Positions 52,674-62,250 of a DNA stretch of 64,000 nucleotides are shown here, piece after piece (positions within the stretch are counted from its first letter, which is position 1; each line of letters begins with the position of its first letter). The notes under the pieces are model-generated. The model made no database searches, was not told the origin of the DNA, and was given only the letters and a program-made list of their open reading frames with translations. The DNA is taken from assembly GCA_966250335.1 (NCBI GenBank), contig CBINGZ010000011.1:66495-130494 (forward strand), read 5' to 3'. The position numbers and the translations under genes are program-made. The stretch is from OLB7 sp966250335 (GTDB lineage Bacteria > Bacteroidota > Ignavibacteria > OLB7).

Positions 52674-52718
52674 GTATATCCCGGGTTGAGTTCGTCTGAA
52701 GAGCTGTCGGATGTGGAC

Positions 52719-52726
52719 CAAATTTA
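52719..52726 (-). promoter_or_regulatory. Putative -7 box TAAATTTG of the TonB-dependent receptor gene
   Basis: A perfect TAnnTTTG, about 45 nt before the receptor ATG; the -33 region is weak. Confidence 0.5.
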
Positions 52727-52770
52727 CGGCGGAAGAGCCGCCGTTGCGATGGAATTCCGTCATGACTCCT

Positions 52771-55700
52771 CTACGACTGGCCGCTCTGTCCGTGACTGTT
52801 GAACTTGACGTTGTCACGACCGTAGATGTCGGCGAGTCCGTCGACCAGTTCCCTGCTCGCGGTGATCGGGAACTTCCGTGAGACCCATTTCCCAAGAAGC
52901 TCGCGCTGCGAGTCGTATACCCTGAAGATGCACTCCAGCTCCCCCTGGTTCGCGCGGAAGAGATGATAGGTCCGCTCCACGGCATCCTCGGCGACGTTCT
53001 CCAGCTGCACGTTCACCGCCAGGGAGGTGGCGAAGCGGGCCCGCGCCTTCTCCATCGGGATGACGTCGTCGACCACGATCTTGATCCCGTCGGAGCCGCC
53101 GACCTCCCCCTTGCCGGTCACGAAGACCATCGACCCCTCGGTGAGCATCGAGCCGAAGCGCTTGTAGGCGTCGCTCCAGAAGATGCATTCGGCCTTGCCG
53201 GTGAAGTCCTCGATCACCGCGAAGGCTATTCTGTTCTCGCGTCTGTCGAGTTTGGTGCGGATGGAACTGATGATGCCGCACACCCGCACCGGCGCCTCGA
53301 ACACTGCATCCTCCTCGACCTCTCCCAGTTTGAGCTGCGAGAACGCCTCGACCTCGGCCGTGAACTCCTGGAGCGGGTGGCCGCTCACGTAGAAGTTCAG
53401 CATCTCCTTCTCCTTCGCCAGCTTCTCGAACCTGGTCCACTCGCGCGCGGTCGGCATCGAGGGCTCCGGGAGCTTCCCCCCGACCTCGTCGGGATCGGCG
53501 AAGAGGGAGGTCATGCCGGAGAGGGCGGAGGAGGCGCAGGCGCTTGCGTACTGGATCGCGGAGTCGATCGCCTCGCTGCACTGCGCGCGGTTGGGGTGGA
53601 GCGAGTCGAACGCTCCGGAAAGGATAAGGGCTTCGATCAGCCGTTTGTTCACGACGCTGGAGCCCGCAAGACGGCGGGTGAAATCGAAGATCGAGGTGAA
53701 GGGACCGTCGACGCTCCGCTGTTTCAGGATATCGCCCACGGCCCCTTCGCCGACGTTTCTGATCGCCGCCATGCCGAAGCGTATGCCGTCCCCCACGACC
53801 GAAAAATCGATCTGCGATTGATTGACGTCGGGGGGAAGCACCTTGATCTCGAACTTCCTCGCCTCGTCGATCAGCTTCACGACCTTTGCCAGATCGTGCG
53901 CTTCGGCCGTCATGTTGGCCGCCAGGAATTCAGCCGTGTAGTTCGCCTTCAGCCAGGCCGTCTGGTAGGCGAGATAGCTGTAGGCAAGGGAGTGGGACTT
54001 GTTGAAGCCGTAGTCGGCGAACTTTACCATCATGTCCCAGATCTCGTCGGAGGTCTTCTTGTCGATGCCGTTCTTCTTGCACCCCTGGAAGTAGCCCTCC
54101 TTCATCTCCTCCATATACTTGATCTGCTTCTTTCCCATGGCGCGGCGCAGATTGTCGGCCTGTGCCAGGGTGAAGCCGCCGAGCTGCTGGGCGATCTGCA
54201 TGATCTGCTCCTGGTAGACGCAGATGCCGTAGGTCTTTCCCAGGATCGGCTCGAGCATCGGATGGAGATATGTGATCGGCTTCCTTCCCCATTTCCGCTC
54301 GATGAACTCCGGGATGTTCTCCATCGGACCGGGACGATAGAGAGCGTTCATCGCAGTGAGATCTTCCAGCGACTCCGGCTTCAGCTCCTTCAGATACTTC
54401 TGCATCGGCGCCGATTCGAACTGGAAGACGGCCGTCGTGGAGCCCTTGCCGACCAGCTCGTACGTCTTGCGGTCGTCGAGCGGGATATCGTCGATGACGA
54501 TCTCGATGTTGTAGCGCTCCTTGATCAGCTCCAGCGTCGTGTCGATGATCGAGAGGGTGCGCAGCCCCAGAAAGTCCATCTTGATGAGGCCAGCCTCCTC
54601 CAGATAGTTCATGGTATACTGCGATGCAAGCCCGGAGTCGGGGGTCTTGTAGAGGGGGATGTAATCCTCCAGCGGACCAGGCGCGATCACCACACCCGCG
54701 GCGTGGAGCGATGTATTCCGGCAGAAGCCTTCCAGCACCAGCGAGTATTCGATCAGCTTCTTCAACTGCGGATCGTCGGAATCCTTTACCCATCGCAGCT
54801 CGGGCCCGTCGATCGCCTCCTGGATCGACTGGACACGACCGAACTTCACGGAGATCTTCTCGGTGATCGAGTTGACAATGGGAAGGGGAAGGCCGAGCAC
54901 GCGCCCGACATCCTTCAGAACGGCGCGCGAGGAGAGCGTTCCGAAGGTGATGATCTGCGCCACGGCATCCTCGCCGTATTTCTCCTTCACGTAGTCGATC
55001 ACGATTTCGCGTTTGTTGTCGGCGAAATCGATGTCGATATCGGGCATCGAGACGCGATCCGGGTTCAGGAAGCGTTCGAAGAGGAGATCGTACTTCAGCG
55101 GGTCGACGTTGGTGATCTTCAGCGCGTAGGCGACAAGGCTTCCGGCCGCGCTCCCACGGCCCGGACCGACGCTGACCCCCTTTTCCCGGGCGGCCCTGAT
55201 GAAATCCCAGACGATCAGGAAGTAGCCGGAATATCCCATCCGGGTGATGACGTCCAGCTCGAACTCGGTCCGCTCGCGTATCGGGTCGGAGATCTCACCA
55301 TATCGTTCTCCGATACCGATCCAGGTCCGCTCGCGGACGTACTCGTCCAGATCCTTCGCCGACGACTCGGAGGGGACTTCGAACTTCGGCATGTGGATCG
55401 TGTTCGGGAGCTCCACATTGCATTTCTCGGCGATGGCGACGCTGTTTTCGATCGCGCCGGGATATTCTCCGAGCAGCTCCGCCATCTCGTCGGCGCTCTT
55501 GAAGTAGTAGTTGTCGGTCCCGTAGCGGAGCTCGTTCTCCACGTCGAACGTCGAGCCGGCCTTGGAGGCGTCGCGGATATGGAGCAGAACGTTGTGCGCC
55601 ACCGCGTGATCCTTCCGGATGTAATGGCAGTCGTTGGTGGCGACCAGTTGAATGTTCAGCTCCTGCGCCAGCCTCGGCATCCCCTCCAGCACAGGTTTGT

Positions 55701-56256
55701 CGACCGGGATGAAATGATTCTGGACCTCCAGGTAGAAATCGTCCTCGAAGAGCTCCCGGTACCAGATCGCCGCGTCGCGTGCAGCCGCGTAATCCTCGTT
55801 CACCAGATGCGCCGACACGACACCGCCGGCGCACGCCGAGAGCGCCACCAGACCGTTGCGACATTCCGCCAGCAGTTCACGGTCGATGCGGGGCTTGTAG
55901 TAGTAGCCTTCGGTGTGGGCGCGGCTGGTCAGGCGGTTCAGGTTCTGATATCCTTCAAAGTCCTTGGCGAGAAGCACCAGATGGAAGTAGTTCCGCTTCT
56001 TCTTCCCGGTGGTGGTCAGCGCCTTCTGCCGGCGCGGGCCGTCGGCCACATACACCTCGCATCCCATGATCGGCTTCACGCCGGCCTTCTTCGCTTTCTT
56101 GTAGAACTCGAACAGACCGAAGTTCACGCCGTGGTCGGTCATGGCGACCGCCGGCATCTGCTGTTCGACCGCCGATTTGATCAGCCCTTCCGGCGTGCAG
56201 GCGCCGTCGAGGAGAGAGTAGTGCGTGTGGTTGTGGAGATGTATGAACTGCGGCAT
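52771..56256 (-). CDS. dnaE: DNA polymerase III alpha subunit
   Basis: The 1161-aa product has an N-terminal PHP domain opening MPQFIHLHNHTHYSLLDG, the polymerase core with the metal-binding PDIDIDFAD (about 400), FVSRAYQTAW-type helices, and C-terminal helix-hairpin-helix and OB domains (VCGIISSIRTKLDRREN). This is the replicative DnaE1 of the chromosomal replisome. The length and continuity show no intein. In-frame ATGs at 56298 and 56292 are possible, but homology begins at 56256. Confidence 0.96.
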   Translation of the reverse strand: MPQFIHLHNHTHYSLLDGACTPEGLIKSAVEQQMPAVAMTDHGVNFGLFEFYKKAKKAGVKPIMGCEVYVADGPRRQKALTTTGKKKRNYFHLVLLAKDFEGYQNLNRLTSRAHTEGYYYKPRIDRELLAECRNGLVALSACAGGVVSAHLVNEDYAAARDAAIWYRELFEDDFYLEVQNHFIPVDKPVLEGMPRLAQELNIQLVATNDCHYIRKDHAVAHNVLLHIRDASKAGSTFDVENELRYGTDNYYFKSADEMAELLGEYPGAIENSVAIAEKCNVELPNTIHMPKFEVPSESSAKDLDEYVRERTWIGIGERYGEISDPIRERTEFELDVITRMGYSGYFLIVWDFIRAAREKGVSVGPGRGSAAGSLVAYALKITNVDPLKYDLLFERFLNPDRVSMPDIDIDFADNKREIVIDYVKEKYGEDAVAQIITFGTLSSRAVLKDVGRVLGLPLPIVNSITEKISVKFGRVQSIQEAIDGPELRWVKDSDDPQLKKLIEYSLVLEGFCRNTSLHAAGVVIAPGPLEDYIPLYKTPDSGLASQYTMNYLEEAGLIKMDFLGLRTLSIIDTTLELIKERYNIEIVIDDIPLDDRKTYELVGKGSTTAVFQFESAPMQKYLKELKPESLEDLTAMNALYRPGPMENIPEFIERKWGRKPITYLHPMLEPILGKTYGICVYQEQIMQIAQQLGGFTLAQADNLRRAMGKKQIKYMEEMKEGYFQGCKKNGIDKKTSDEIWDMMVKFADYGFNKSHSLAYSYLAYQTAWLKANYTAEFLAANMTAEAHDLAKVVKLIDEARKFEIKVLPPDVNQSQIDFSVVGDGIRFGMAAIRNVGEGAVGDILKQRSVDGPFTSIFDFTRRLAGSSVVNKRLIEALILSGAFDSLHPNRAQCSEAIDSAIQYASACASSALSGMTSLFADPDEVGGKLPEPSMPTAREWTRFEKLAKEKEMLNFYVSGHPLQEFTAEVEAFSQLKLGEVEEDAVFEAPVRVCGIISSIRTKLDRRENRIAFAVIEDFTGKAECIFWSDAYKRFGSMLTEGSMVFVTGKGEVGGSDGIKIVVDDVIPMEKARARFATSLAVNVQLENVAEDAVERTYHLFRANQGELECIFRVYDSQRELLGKWVSRKFPITASRELVDGLADIYGRDNVKFNSHGQSGQS

Positions 56257-56326
56257 AACGTGATTCGCAAACGGAGTAGGAGGAGGAGACATCCTCACGA
56301 TGCGGCGGACCCGGATCGAGGGGGGA

Positions 56327-56357
56327 CAAAGTTAGAAAGGGCGGGGGCAACCGCAAG
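56327..56357 (-). promoter_or_regulatory. Promoter of dnaE: CTTG-N19-TAACTTTG
   Basis: TAACTTTG (56334-56327) matches TAnnTTTG and lies 19 bp from CTTG (56357-56354). The predicted start is about 64 nt before the ATG at 56256. Confidence 0.72.
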
Positions 56358-56434
56358 CGGGAAGATGGAGGGAAGGGGAAAGGGGGTGATTTTGCGAACA
56401 GAGGGCCCTGTTTCCGTCGCGGTCCGACCGGACC

Positions 56435-57214
56435 TCAGCGACGCAGCGCGTACCGGGCGATGGTGTAGAGGATCTTCCAGCCCGCCCTGACCGTGCCGCC
56501 GACGGTGCCGGTGATCTTGGAGACGCCGATGCGGCGCCGGTAGCTGACCGGAATCTCTGCGCAGCGGAGCCCGAGCCGTGTCGCCTTGATCTGCATCTCG
56601 ATCGTCCAGCCGTAGTTCGTGTCGCGCATGCCGATCCGCCGCAGCGCGCCCGCCGTGATCGCTCTGAACGGTCCCAGATCGGTGAACCGGGCCCCCCAGA
56701 TCAGCCTCATCAACCCGGTGGCGAGCCAGTTGCCGAAGAGGGCCTGCGGGAGCATCGCCCCTTCCTCGCGGGGACCGAGCGAGCGGGAGCCGATCACCAT
56801 CTCGTTGCCGTTCATGGTGATCGATTCGACGAGGAGGGTCATCTCTTCGGGGTGATCGGAGTAGTCGGCATCGAGAAAGACGATGATGTCGTACCCGCGG
56901 GCCAGGACGTAGGAGACGCCGGTCAGGCAGGCCGAACCGTATCCGCGTCTCGGCTCATGGAGCACCGTGGCCCCCGCCGCCTCGGCGATCGACGCGGTGG
57001 CGTCGGTGGAGTTGTTGTTGACGACCACAACTTCGTCGGCAAGCCCGGAGGGGATATCCTCCAGCACGCGCAGGATCGACCTGTCCTCGTTGAACGCCGG
57101 AATCACCACCGCGACGGTGAGGCCTGCGCGCGCACGAGCGATGCGATCCCGATCGGTCAGACCGGAGCCGCCGACCATCGTGTCGCGCCGGGATGTGTCG
57201 TCCTTCCGTTCCAT
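56435..57214 (-). CDS. Family 2 glycosyltransferase (dolichyl-phosphate mannosyltransferase-like)
   Basis: The start at 57214 gives 259 aa. GT-A fold motifs are VVIPAFNE (36-43), NNNSTDAT and FLDADYSD with DAD at 114-116. The tail (DLGPFRAITAGALRR, NYGWTIEMQIKATRLGLRCAEIPVSYRRRIGVSKI) is typical of polyprenyl-phosphate glycosyltransferases that make lipid-linked sugars. No C-terminal transmembrane helices are present. It starts 19 bp after the livF stop, so it may be on the liv transcript, although the functions differ. An in-frame start at 57331 would overlap livF. Confidence 0.85.
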   Translation of the reverse strand: MERKDDTSRRDTMVGGSGLTDRDRIARARAGLTVAVVIPAFNEDRSILRVLEDIPSGLADEVVVVNNNSTDATASIAEAAGATVLHEPRRGYGSACLTGVSYVLARGYDIIVFLDADYSDHPEEMTLLVESITMNGNEMVIGSRSLGPREEGAMLPQALFGNWLATGLMRLIWGARFTDLGPFRAITAGALRRIGMRDTNYGWTIEMQIKATRLGLRCAEIPVSYRRRIGVSKITGTVGGTVRAGWKILYTIARYALRR

Positions 57215-57233
57215 AAACTCTAAACTCTCTATC

Positions 57234-57941
57234 TCACATTCCGAGATATGCCTTCTGAACCTCTTCGTTCCGTGCCAGATCGGCCGCCTCCCCTTCCAGG
57301 GTGATCTCTCCGGTCTCCAGCACGTATGCATGGTGCGCGATATTCAGCGCCATGCTCGCGTTCTGTTCCACCAGGAGGATGGTCGTCCCCAGATCGCGAT
57401 TGATCTCCACGATCTTCTCGAAGATCAGTTTGACCAGGAGGGGAGCGATCCCGAGCGAGGGTTCATCCAGCAGGAGAAGGGAGGGACGGGACATGAGCGC
57501 GCGGGCGATCGCGAGCATCTGCTGTTCGCCGCCGGAGAGGGTTCCCCCCGGCTGCTTGATCCGTTCCTTCAGACGGGGAAAGATCGAGAAGCCGTACTCG
57601 AGATCCTTCTCGATCTCCTTCTTATCCTTTCTGAGATAGGCCCCCATCATCAGATTCTCGCGGACCGTAAGTCCCGGAAAGATCATCCGTCCTTCCGGCG
57701 ACTGGCACACACCGAGTTCGACGATATCATGGGGGGGAAGATTGGTAATATTCCGACCCTTCAACGTCACCGTCCCCGAGGCAGCCTTCACGAGTCCCGA
57801 TATGGTCCGGAGCGTCGTCGTCTTCCCCGCGCCGTTGGCGCCGATCAGGGTGACGATCGACTTCTCCGGCACCTCGAAGCTGATCCCCGAGATCGCCGCA
57901 ATAGCCCCATAAAACACTTTCAGATTCTCAACTCTCAGCAT
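57234..57941 (-). CDS. livF: Branched-chain amino acid ABC transporter ATPase LivF
   Basis: This 235-aa ATPase has Walker A IGANGAGKTT, signature LSGGEQQMLAIARAL, Walker B LLLLDEPSLGIAPLLV, and the IAPLLV run characteristic of LivF. It powers high-affinity uptake of leucine, isoleucine and valine with LivG. A REP-like element and 92 bp separate it from livG. Confidence 0.93.
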   Translation of the reverse strand: MLRVENLKVFYGAIAAISGISFEVPEKSIVTLIGANGAGKTTTLRTISGLVKAASGTVTLKGRNITNLPPHDIVELGVCQSPEGRMIFPGLTVRENLMMGAYLRKDKKEIEKDLEYGFSIFPRLKERIKQPGGTLSGGEQQMLAIARALMSRPSLLLLDEPSLGIAPLLVKLIFEKIVEINRDLGTTILLVEQNASMALNIAHHAYVLETGEITLEGEAADLARNEEVQKAYLGM

Positions 57942-57966
57942 ATTCTCGTTCTTTCTCTGTGGCCTG

Positions 57967-57997
57967 TGCTACAAATGGGTGCTCCCTACGGGAGCCG
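57967..57997 (-). repeat. REP-like dispersed repeat, copy B, inside the liv operon
   Basis: Read on the minus strand it opens CGGCTCCCGTAGGGAGC and ends ATTTGTAGCA. It differs from copy A (986-1016) at 2 of 31 positions. It lies between livG and livF and may affect relative expression or mRNA stability of livF. Confidence 0.6.
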
Positions 57998-58033
57998 CTT
58001 CCCGCCGACCGATGTTAATGCTCCATGACCGGG

Positions 58034-58801
58034 TCAGGAAGCCGACTCTCCAAGATACGCCTCAATCACCCGAGGATTCGATTTCACCTCCAGAGGAGTC
58101 CCCGAAGCAATCTTATGCCCGTAATCGAGCACACTGATCCTCTCACAAATCCCCATCACGACTTTCATATCATGCTCGATCAGGATGATCGCCAGATTGA
58201 ACGTATCGCGAACATATCGGATCAGATTCATGAGCTCCCCCTTCTCCGTCGGATTCATCCCCGCCGCCGGCTCATCCAGCAGAAGAATCTTCGGTCTGGT
58301 CGCCAGGGCCCGCACGATCTCGACGCGTCGCTGATCCCCATAGCTCAGATTCCTTGCCAGCTCATCGCTTTTCGGCAGGAGCCCGAACATATCGAGCAGT
58401 TCGTCGGCATGCCGGGTGAACTCCGCCTCCTCCGCATGATAGGGAGCAAGCTGAAGGATCGACCCCGCCAGCCCTATCCGCCCGGTGTTGTTGAACGCCA
58501 CCCGGACGTTGTCGCGGACGGTGAGGGAGGGGAAGAGTCTGATATTCTGGAAGGTGCGTGCGATACCGGCCGACGCGATCTCATGCGGACGCATCCCGTT
58601 GAGGCGTCTGCCGTTGAACCGGAGCTCCCCTTCGGTGGGACTGTAGACGCCGGTGATCATGTTGAACACCGTCGTCTTTCCGGCGCCGTTGGGTCCGATG
58701 AGACCGACCAGGGCGTTCTCCTCCACGGTTTCGGTCAGATCGCCGACGGCGGTGAGGCCGCCGAATCGCATTGTGATCGCAGAAAGTTCGAGCAGGGCCA
58801 T
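58034..58801 (-). CDS. livG: Branched-chain amino acid ABC transporter ATPase LivG
   Basis: The start at 58801 gives 255 aa with Walker A IGPNGAGKTT, signature LSYGDQRRVEIVRAL and Walker B LLLDEPAAGMNPTEK, as in LivG; RTFQNIRLFPSLTV is also typical. It lies 2 bp after the livM stop. The frame upstream of 58801 overlaps livM and is rejected. Confidence 0.93.
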   Translation of the reverse strand: MALLELSAITMRFGGLTAVGDLTETVEENALVGLIGPNGAGKTTVFNMITGVYSPTEGELRFNGRRLNGMRPHEIASAGIARTFQNIRLFPSLTVRDNVRVAFNNTGRIGLAGSILQLAPYHAEEAEFTRHADELLDMFGLLPKSDELARNLSYGDQRRVEIVRALATRPKILLLDEPAAGMNPTEKGELMNLIRYVRDTFNLAIILIEHDMKVVMGICERISVLDYGHKIASGTPLEVKSNPRVIEAYLGESAS

Positions 58802-58803
58802 CG

Positions 58804-59820
58804 TTATGTTTTCAGTGAGGGAGTCGATCCCTGTTTCCGGTCTCTGAGCCGCCGGTAGGCGCGGCCCGGATGGAAGTCTCCGAAGAGTCCCTGGGGACGG
58901 GTCAGCATCAGGATGATGAGGACGAGCGAATAGATCGTCATCCGGAAATCTCCCAGGTTGACGTCGCCGATCTTGACGTCGCGCAGCCATTCCGGCAGGT
59001 AGGTGAGGATCGCCGCGGCCAGAAGCACCCCCCAGGTGGAGCCCATGCCTCCCAGGATCACCATGACCACGATCTCCACCGAGCGGAGGAAGTTGAAGTC
59101 GTCGGGACGGATCAGGCCGTTGTAATGTCCGTAGAGCCCTCCGGCCACTCCCGCGAAGAACGCGCCGACGACGAAGGCGATCACCTTGTATCGGGTCGTG
59201 TTGATGCCGAGCGACTCCGCGGCGATCTCGTCATCCCGTACCGAGAGAAATCCCTTGCCGTAGGTCGACCGTATCAGGTTTTCGATGATGAAGACGAGGA
59301 GCGCCGCGATCACGAAGACCCAGAGGAAGCTGGTGAGCCGCGGTATGCCGTTGATACCGAGCGGACCCCCGAGCGAGGTGATGTTCTGCAGGATGACCCT
59401 GATGATCTCCCCGAACCCGAGGGTAACGATTGCGAGATAATCCCCCTTGAGTCTGAGCGAGGGGATACCGACGAGCAGGCCCGCGACGGCCGCCGCGATC
59501 CCACCGGCCAGGAGGACGACGACGAAGATCAGGCCGGTTCCGATCCCTCCATCCTGGCTCACGGCTTCGGGCACGACCATCGTGGTGATGATCGCCGAGG
59601 CGTATGCGCCGATCGACATGAACCCCGCGTGACCGAGCGAGAACTGCCCGGTGAACCCGTTGATCAGGTTGAGGGAGGTCGCCATGATCATGGAGATGCC
59701 GATCGTCACGATGATCCGTTCGTCGTACGGGTTCATCCCGGCGACGGGGAGGGAGAGGAGGAAGACGACCGCGAGACCGCCGAGCAGATAAAGGTAGGGG
59801 CGTACGATCTTCGTTGTCAT
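58804..59820 (-). CDS. livM: Branched-chain amino acid ABC permease LivM
   Basis: This 338-aa permease has eight or more helices, LNLINGFTGQFSLGHAGFMSIGAYASA near the start and LRLKGDYLAIVTLGFGEIIRV, the LivM coupling motif. It forms the inner-membrane channel with LivH. Its start overlaps the livH stop by 4 nt. Confidence 0.93.
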   Translation of the reverse strand: MTTKIVRPYLYLLGGLAVVFLLSLPVAGMNPYDERIIVTIGISMIMATSLNLINGFTGQFSLGHAGFMSIGAYASAIITTMVVPEAVSQDGGIGTGLIFVVVLLAGGIAAAVAGLLVGIPSLRLKGDYLAIVTLGFGEIIRVILQNITSLGGPLGINGIPRLTSFLWVFVIAALLVFIIENLIRSTYGKGFLSVRDDEIAAESLGINTTRYKVIAFVVGAFFAGVAGGLYGHYNGLIRPDDFNFLRSVEIVVMVILGGMGSTWGVLLAAAILTYLPEWLRDVKIGDVNLGDFRMTIYSLVLIILMLTRPQGLFGDFHPGRAYRRLRDRKQGSTPSLKT

Positions 59821-60725
59821 ACCTTTTCGACACCTCCCTTCCCGAGCAGGCCGGAGGGCTTCAGGATGAGGATAAGGATGAGGACGCCGAAGACGATGGC
59901 ATCACGGAACGTTGGTGCGATATATCCCGCCGTCAACGTCTCCGCCACGCCGATGATGAAGCCGCCGAGCGCGGCCCCCGCGATATTGCCGATCCCCCCG
60001 AGCACCGCGGCGACGAACGCCTTCAGGCCGGGGAGGATCCCCATGAGCGGATCGATCTTCGGGTAGCTCATGGAGTAGAGGGTGGCCCCGGCGCCTGCCA
60101 GGGCCGATCCCACGAAGAAGGTGAAGGAGATGATCCTGTTGGTGTTGATTCCCATCAGCGAGGCCGCCTGGATGTTCATGGAGACCGCGCGCATCGCCGT
60201 GCCGATCTTGGTTTTCAGCACGACGACGCGCAACAGGTACATGAGCCCGATCGAGGTGATCAGAAGGAGCAGGGCCACCTTGTCGAGCTGGACCCCCGCT
60301 ACCGAGAAGATCGCCTCGTTCCGCACCAGTTCCGGGTAGGTACGGTACTCCGCGCCGAAGACGAACGAGAGCTGCCCTGTGTATTCCAGGAAGAGCGACA
60401 CGCCGATGGCGGTGATGAGGACCGTCAGTTTGGGACGGGAGCGGAGGGGACGATATGCCAGGAACTCTATGAGCATCCCGAGCAGCCCGCAGCCGACCAT
60501 GGCCGCAAGCAGGATCACGAAGCCGGTGAGGTATCCCTCCCCGAGCGACGCGCTGATCGAGTCGTACAGAAGAAATCCGATATATGCTCCGACCATGAAG
60601 ACGTCGCCGTGGGCGAAGTTGATGAACCGGAGCACACCGTAGATCATCGTATAGCCGAGCGCGATCAGCGCGTAGACCGCGCCGAGCGAGAGGCCGTTGA
60701 TGAGCTGCTGAAGAAATTCACTCAT
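59817..60725 (-). CDS. livH: Branched-chain amino acid ABC permease LivH
   Basis: This 302-aa permease has eight predicted helices, the opening QQLINGLSLGAVYALIALGYTM and GLKAFVAAVLGGIGNIAGAALGG, both diagnostic of LivH. It lies 37 bp downstream of livK and overlaps livM by 4 nt. Confidence 0.93.
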   Translation of the reverse strand: MSEFLQQLINGLSLGAVYALIALGYTMIYGVLRFINFAHGDVFMVGAYIGFLLYDSISASLGEGYLTGFVILLAAMVGCGLLGMLIEFLAYRPLRSRPKLTVLITAIGVSLFLEYTGQLSFVFGAEYRTYPELVRNEAIFSVAGVQLDKVALLLLITSIGLMYLLRVVVLKTKIGTAMRAVSMNIQAASLMGINTNRIISFTFFVGSALAGAGATLYSMSYPKIDPLMGILPGLKAFVAAVLGGIGNIAGAALGGFIIGVAETLTAGYIAPTFRDAIVFGVLILILILKPSGLLGKGGVEKV

Positions 60726-60762
60726 AGGTAATGGAAATCGGGACGAAGCCGGAAAGGATCGC

Positions 60763-61944
60763 TTACGGATTGTACGTTGCGTGATACGTGAACTTTCCGT
60801 CCTTGATCTTGATCACCACCACCGATTTGGTCGCATTCCGACTTGGATCGATCGAGATATTGCCGGTGACGCCGTTGAATCCCTTCAGGTTCGCCAGGCC
60901 GTTCTTGATCGTCTCCGGATCGGCCTTCCCGGCATCCCTGATGATCTTGGCGACGATGTTCATGGCGTCGTAGCCGAGGGCCGACATCGCGCCCGGGATC
61001 TCCTTGTACTTCGCCTCATACTTGGTGTTGAAGTCGCGGACAAGGGCCGAGGTGTCGTCGAACGCGTAGTGGTTGGTGAAGTAGCACCCTTCCAGCGCCT
61101 GCTTTGCCGCGCCGGTGGCGAGCTCCGGGCTGTCCCATCCGTCGCCGCCGATCAGGGGGACGGTGATGCCGAGATCACGCGCCTGGGTGGCGATAAGGCC
61201 GATCGAGGTATAATATCCCGGAACGATAATCGCATCGGGGTTCTTTGCCTTGATGGCGGTCAGCTGGGCCTTGAAGTCCTTGTCGGTCTTCACGTACGAC
61301 TGATCCTCGACGATCTCGCCGCCGAGCTTCGCGAACTCCTGCTTGAAGCCGTCGGCCAGACCGAGCGAGTAGTCGCTGGCCTGATCGGTGAGGAGCGCCA
61401 CGCGCTTGGCCTTGAGGTCGTTGGAGGTGAAGCGGGCGATGACGGCGCCCTGGAAGGGATCGATGAAGCAGATACGATAGATATAGTCACCGGCCTCGGT
61501 GACCTTCTTGTTGGTGGAGGCGGGGGTCAGCATCGGGATCTTGGAGCGCTGCGCCGCGGGAGCGGCGGCCAGGGAGTTGCTGGAGGCGACCTCGCCGAGC
61601 AGGGTCACGACCTCATCCTTGCCGAGGAGCTTCTCGGCGGCGTTCAGGGCGACCTGCGACTGCGACTGGGTATCCTCGGTGATCAGCGTGATCTTCTTTC
61701 CGGCGACACCCCCCGCCGCATTGATTTCGTCGACGGCGAGCCTGATGCCGTTGTCGACCTGCTGGCCGAAGGTGGCCTCGCTGCCGGTCATCGATGCGAA
61801 GTGTCCGATCTTGATCTCGTCCGAGGAGGAGTTGGAGCCGGCCGCCGTGCTGTCGCCGCCGCCGGAGTCGGCCTTGTCGCCGTTGCAGCCCCCAACACAG
61901 AGAGTTACAAGCGCTGCCGCAAGGATGAGAAAGCGATTCTTCAT
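60763..61944 (-). CDS. livK: Branched-chain amino acid ABC substrate-binding lipoprotein LivK/LivJ
   Basis: This 393-aa protein has a lipobox LCVGGC with Cys20, a Ser/Gly/Asp-rich linker, and the Peripla_BP_6 fold (about 40-385) with MTGSEATFGQQVDNGIRLAV, EVASSNSLAAAP, LAKRVALLTDQ-type strands and SALGYDAMNI. It binds leucine, isoleucine or valine and gives it to LivHM. It is first in the operon. Confidence 0.93.
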   Translation of the reverse strand: MKNRFLILAAALVTLCVGGCNGDKADSGGGDSTAAGSNSSSDEIKIGHFASMTGSEATFGQQVDNGIRLAVDEINAAGGVAGKKITLITEDTQSQSQVALNAAEKLLGKDEVVTLLGEVASSNSLAAAPAAQRSKIPMLTPASTNKKVTEAGDYIYRICFIDPFQGAVIARFTSNDLKAKRVALLTDQASDYSLGLADGFKQEFAKLGGEIVEDQSYVKTDKDFKAQLTAIKAKNPDAIIVPGYYTSIGLIATQARDLGITVPLIGGDGWDSPELATGAAKQALEGCYFTNHYAFDDTSALVRDFNTKYEAKYKEIPGAMSALGYDAMNIVAKIIRDAGKADPETIKNGLANLKGFNGVTGNISIDPSRNATKSVVVIKIKDGKFTYHATYNP

Positions 61945-62093
61945 GGATGGAACGAAAGAGTTACGATGAGTTGGCCGCGCGCAGCACCCCGGAGAGGGCC
62001 GAAACCCGGTCCCGCAGGGAGGTCCGCAGCGGCATGAGGCGGCGAATATAGGAAAGTTTGGCGAGAGGAGGGGTAGGGGGTGGAGGGGGCCGT

Positions 62094-62250
62094 AACGACA
62101 AGAATGTGCCGTTTATGACCGGCAATCTTCTTGCCTGCATCATAGCCACGGCCGGTGCCGCCTCGTTCGATCGTCTCGATGCTTCGCGAATCGATGATCC
62201 CGGCCAACGGCATTCAGTTGCGTTCTTCAATGCATCGGGCCAATGCCGGG
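62094..62250 (-). pseudogene. IS5-family transposase remnant
   Basis: The minus strand encodes AGIIDSRSIETIERGG followed by GYDAGKKIAGHKRHILV, the region around the second catalytic Asp of IS5-type DDE transposases (normally IDSQSVKT...GYDAGKK...GRKRH). Just upstream, in another frame, is ALKNATECRWP, which fits the segment before it, so a frameshift separates them. Nothing transposase-like precedes or follows: only a short piece survives. It lies in the 494-bp gap between livK and the T9SS gene; the rest of that gap has no gene I can support. Confidence 0.7.

Noticed and set aside
52771..56256. Intein in dnaE
   Set aside because: The length is normal and the polymerase motifs run without a splice-like insertion.
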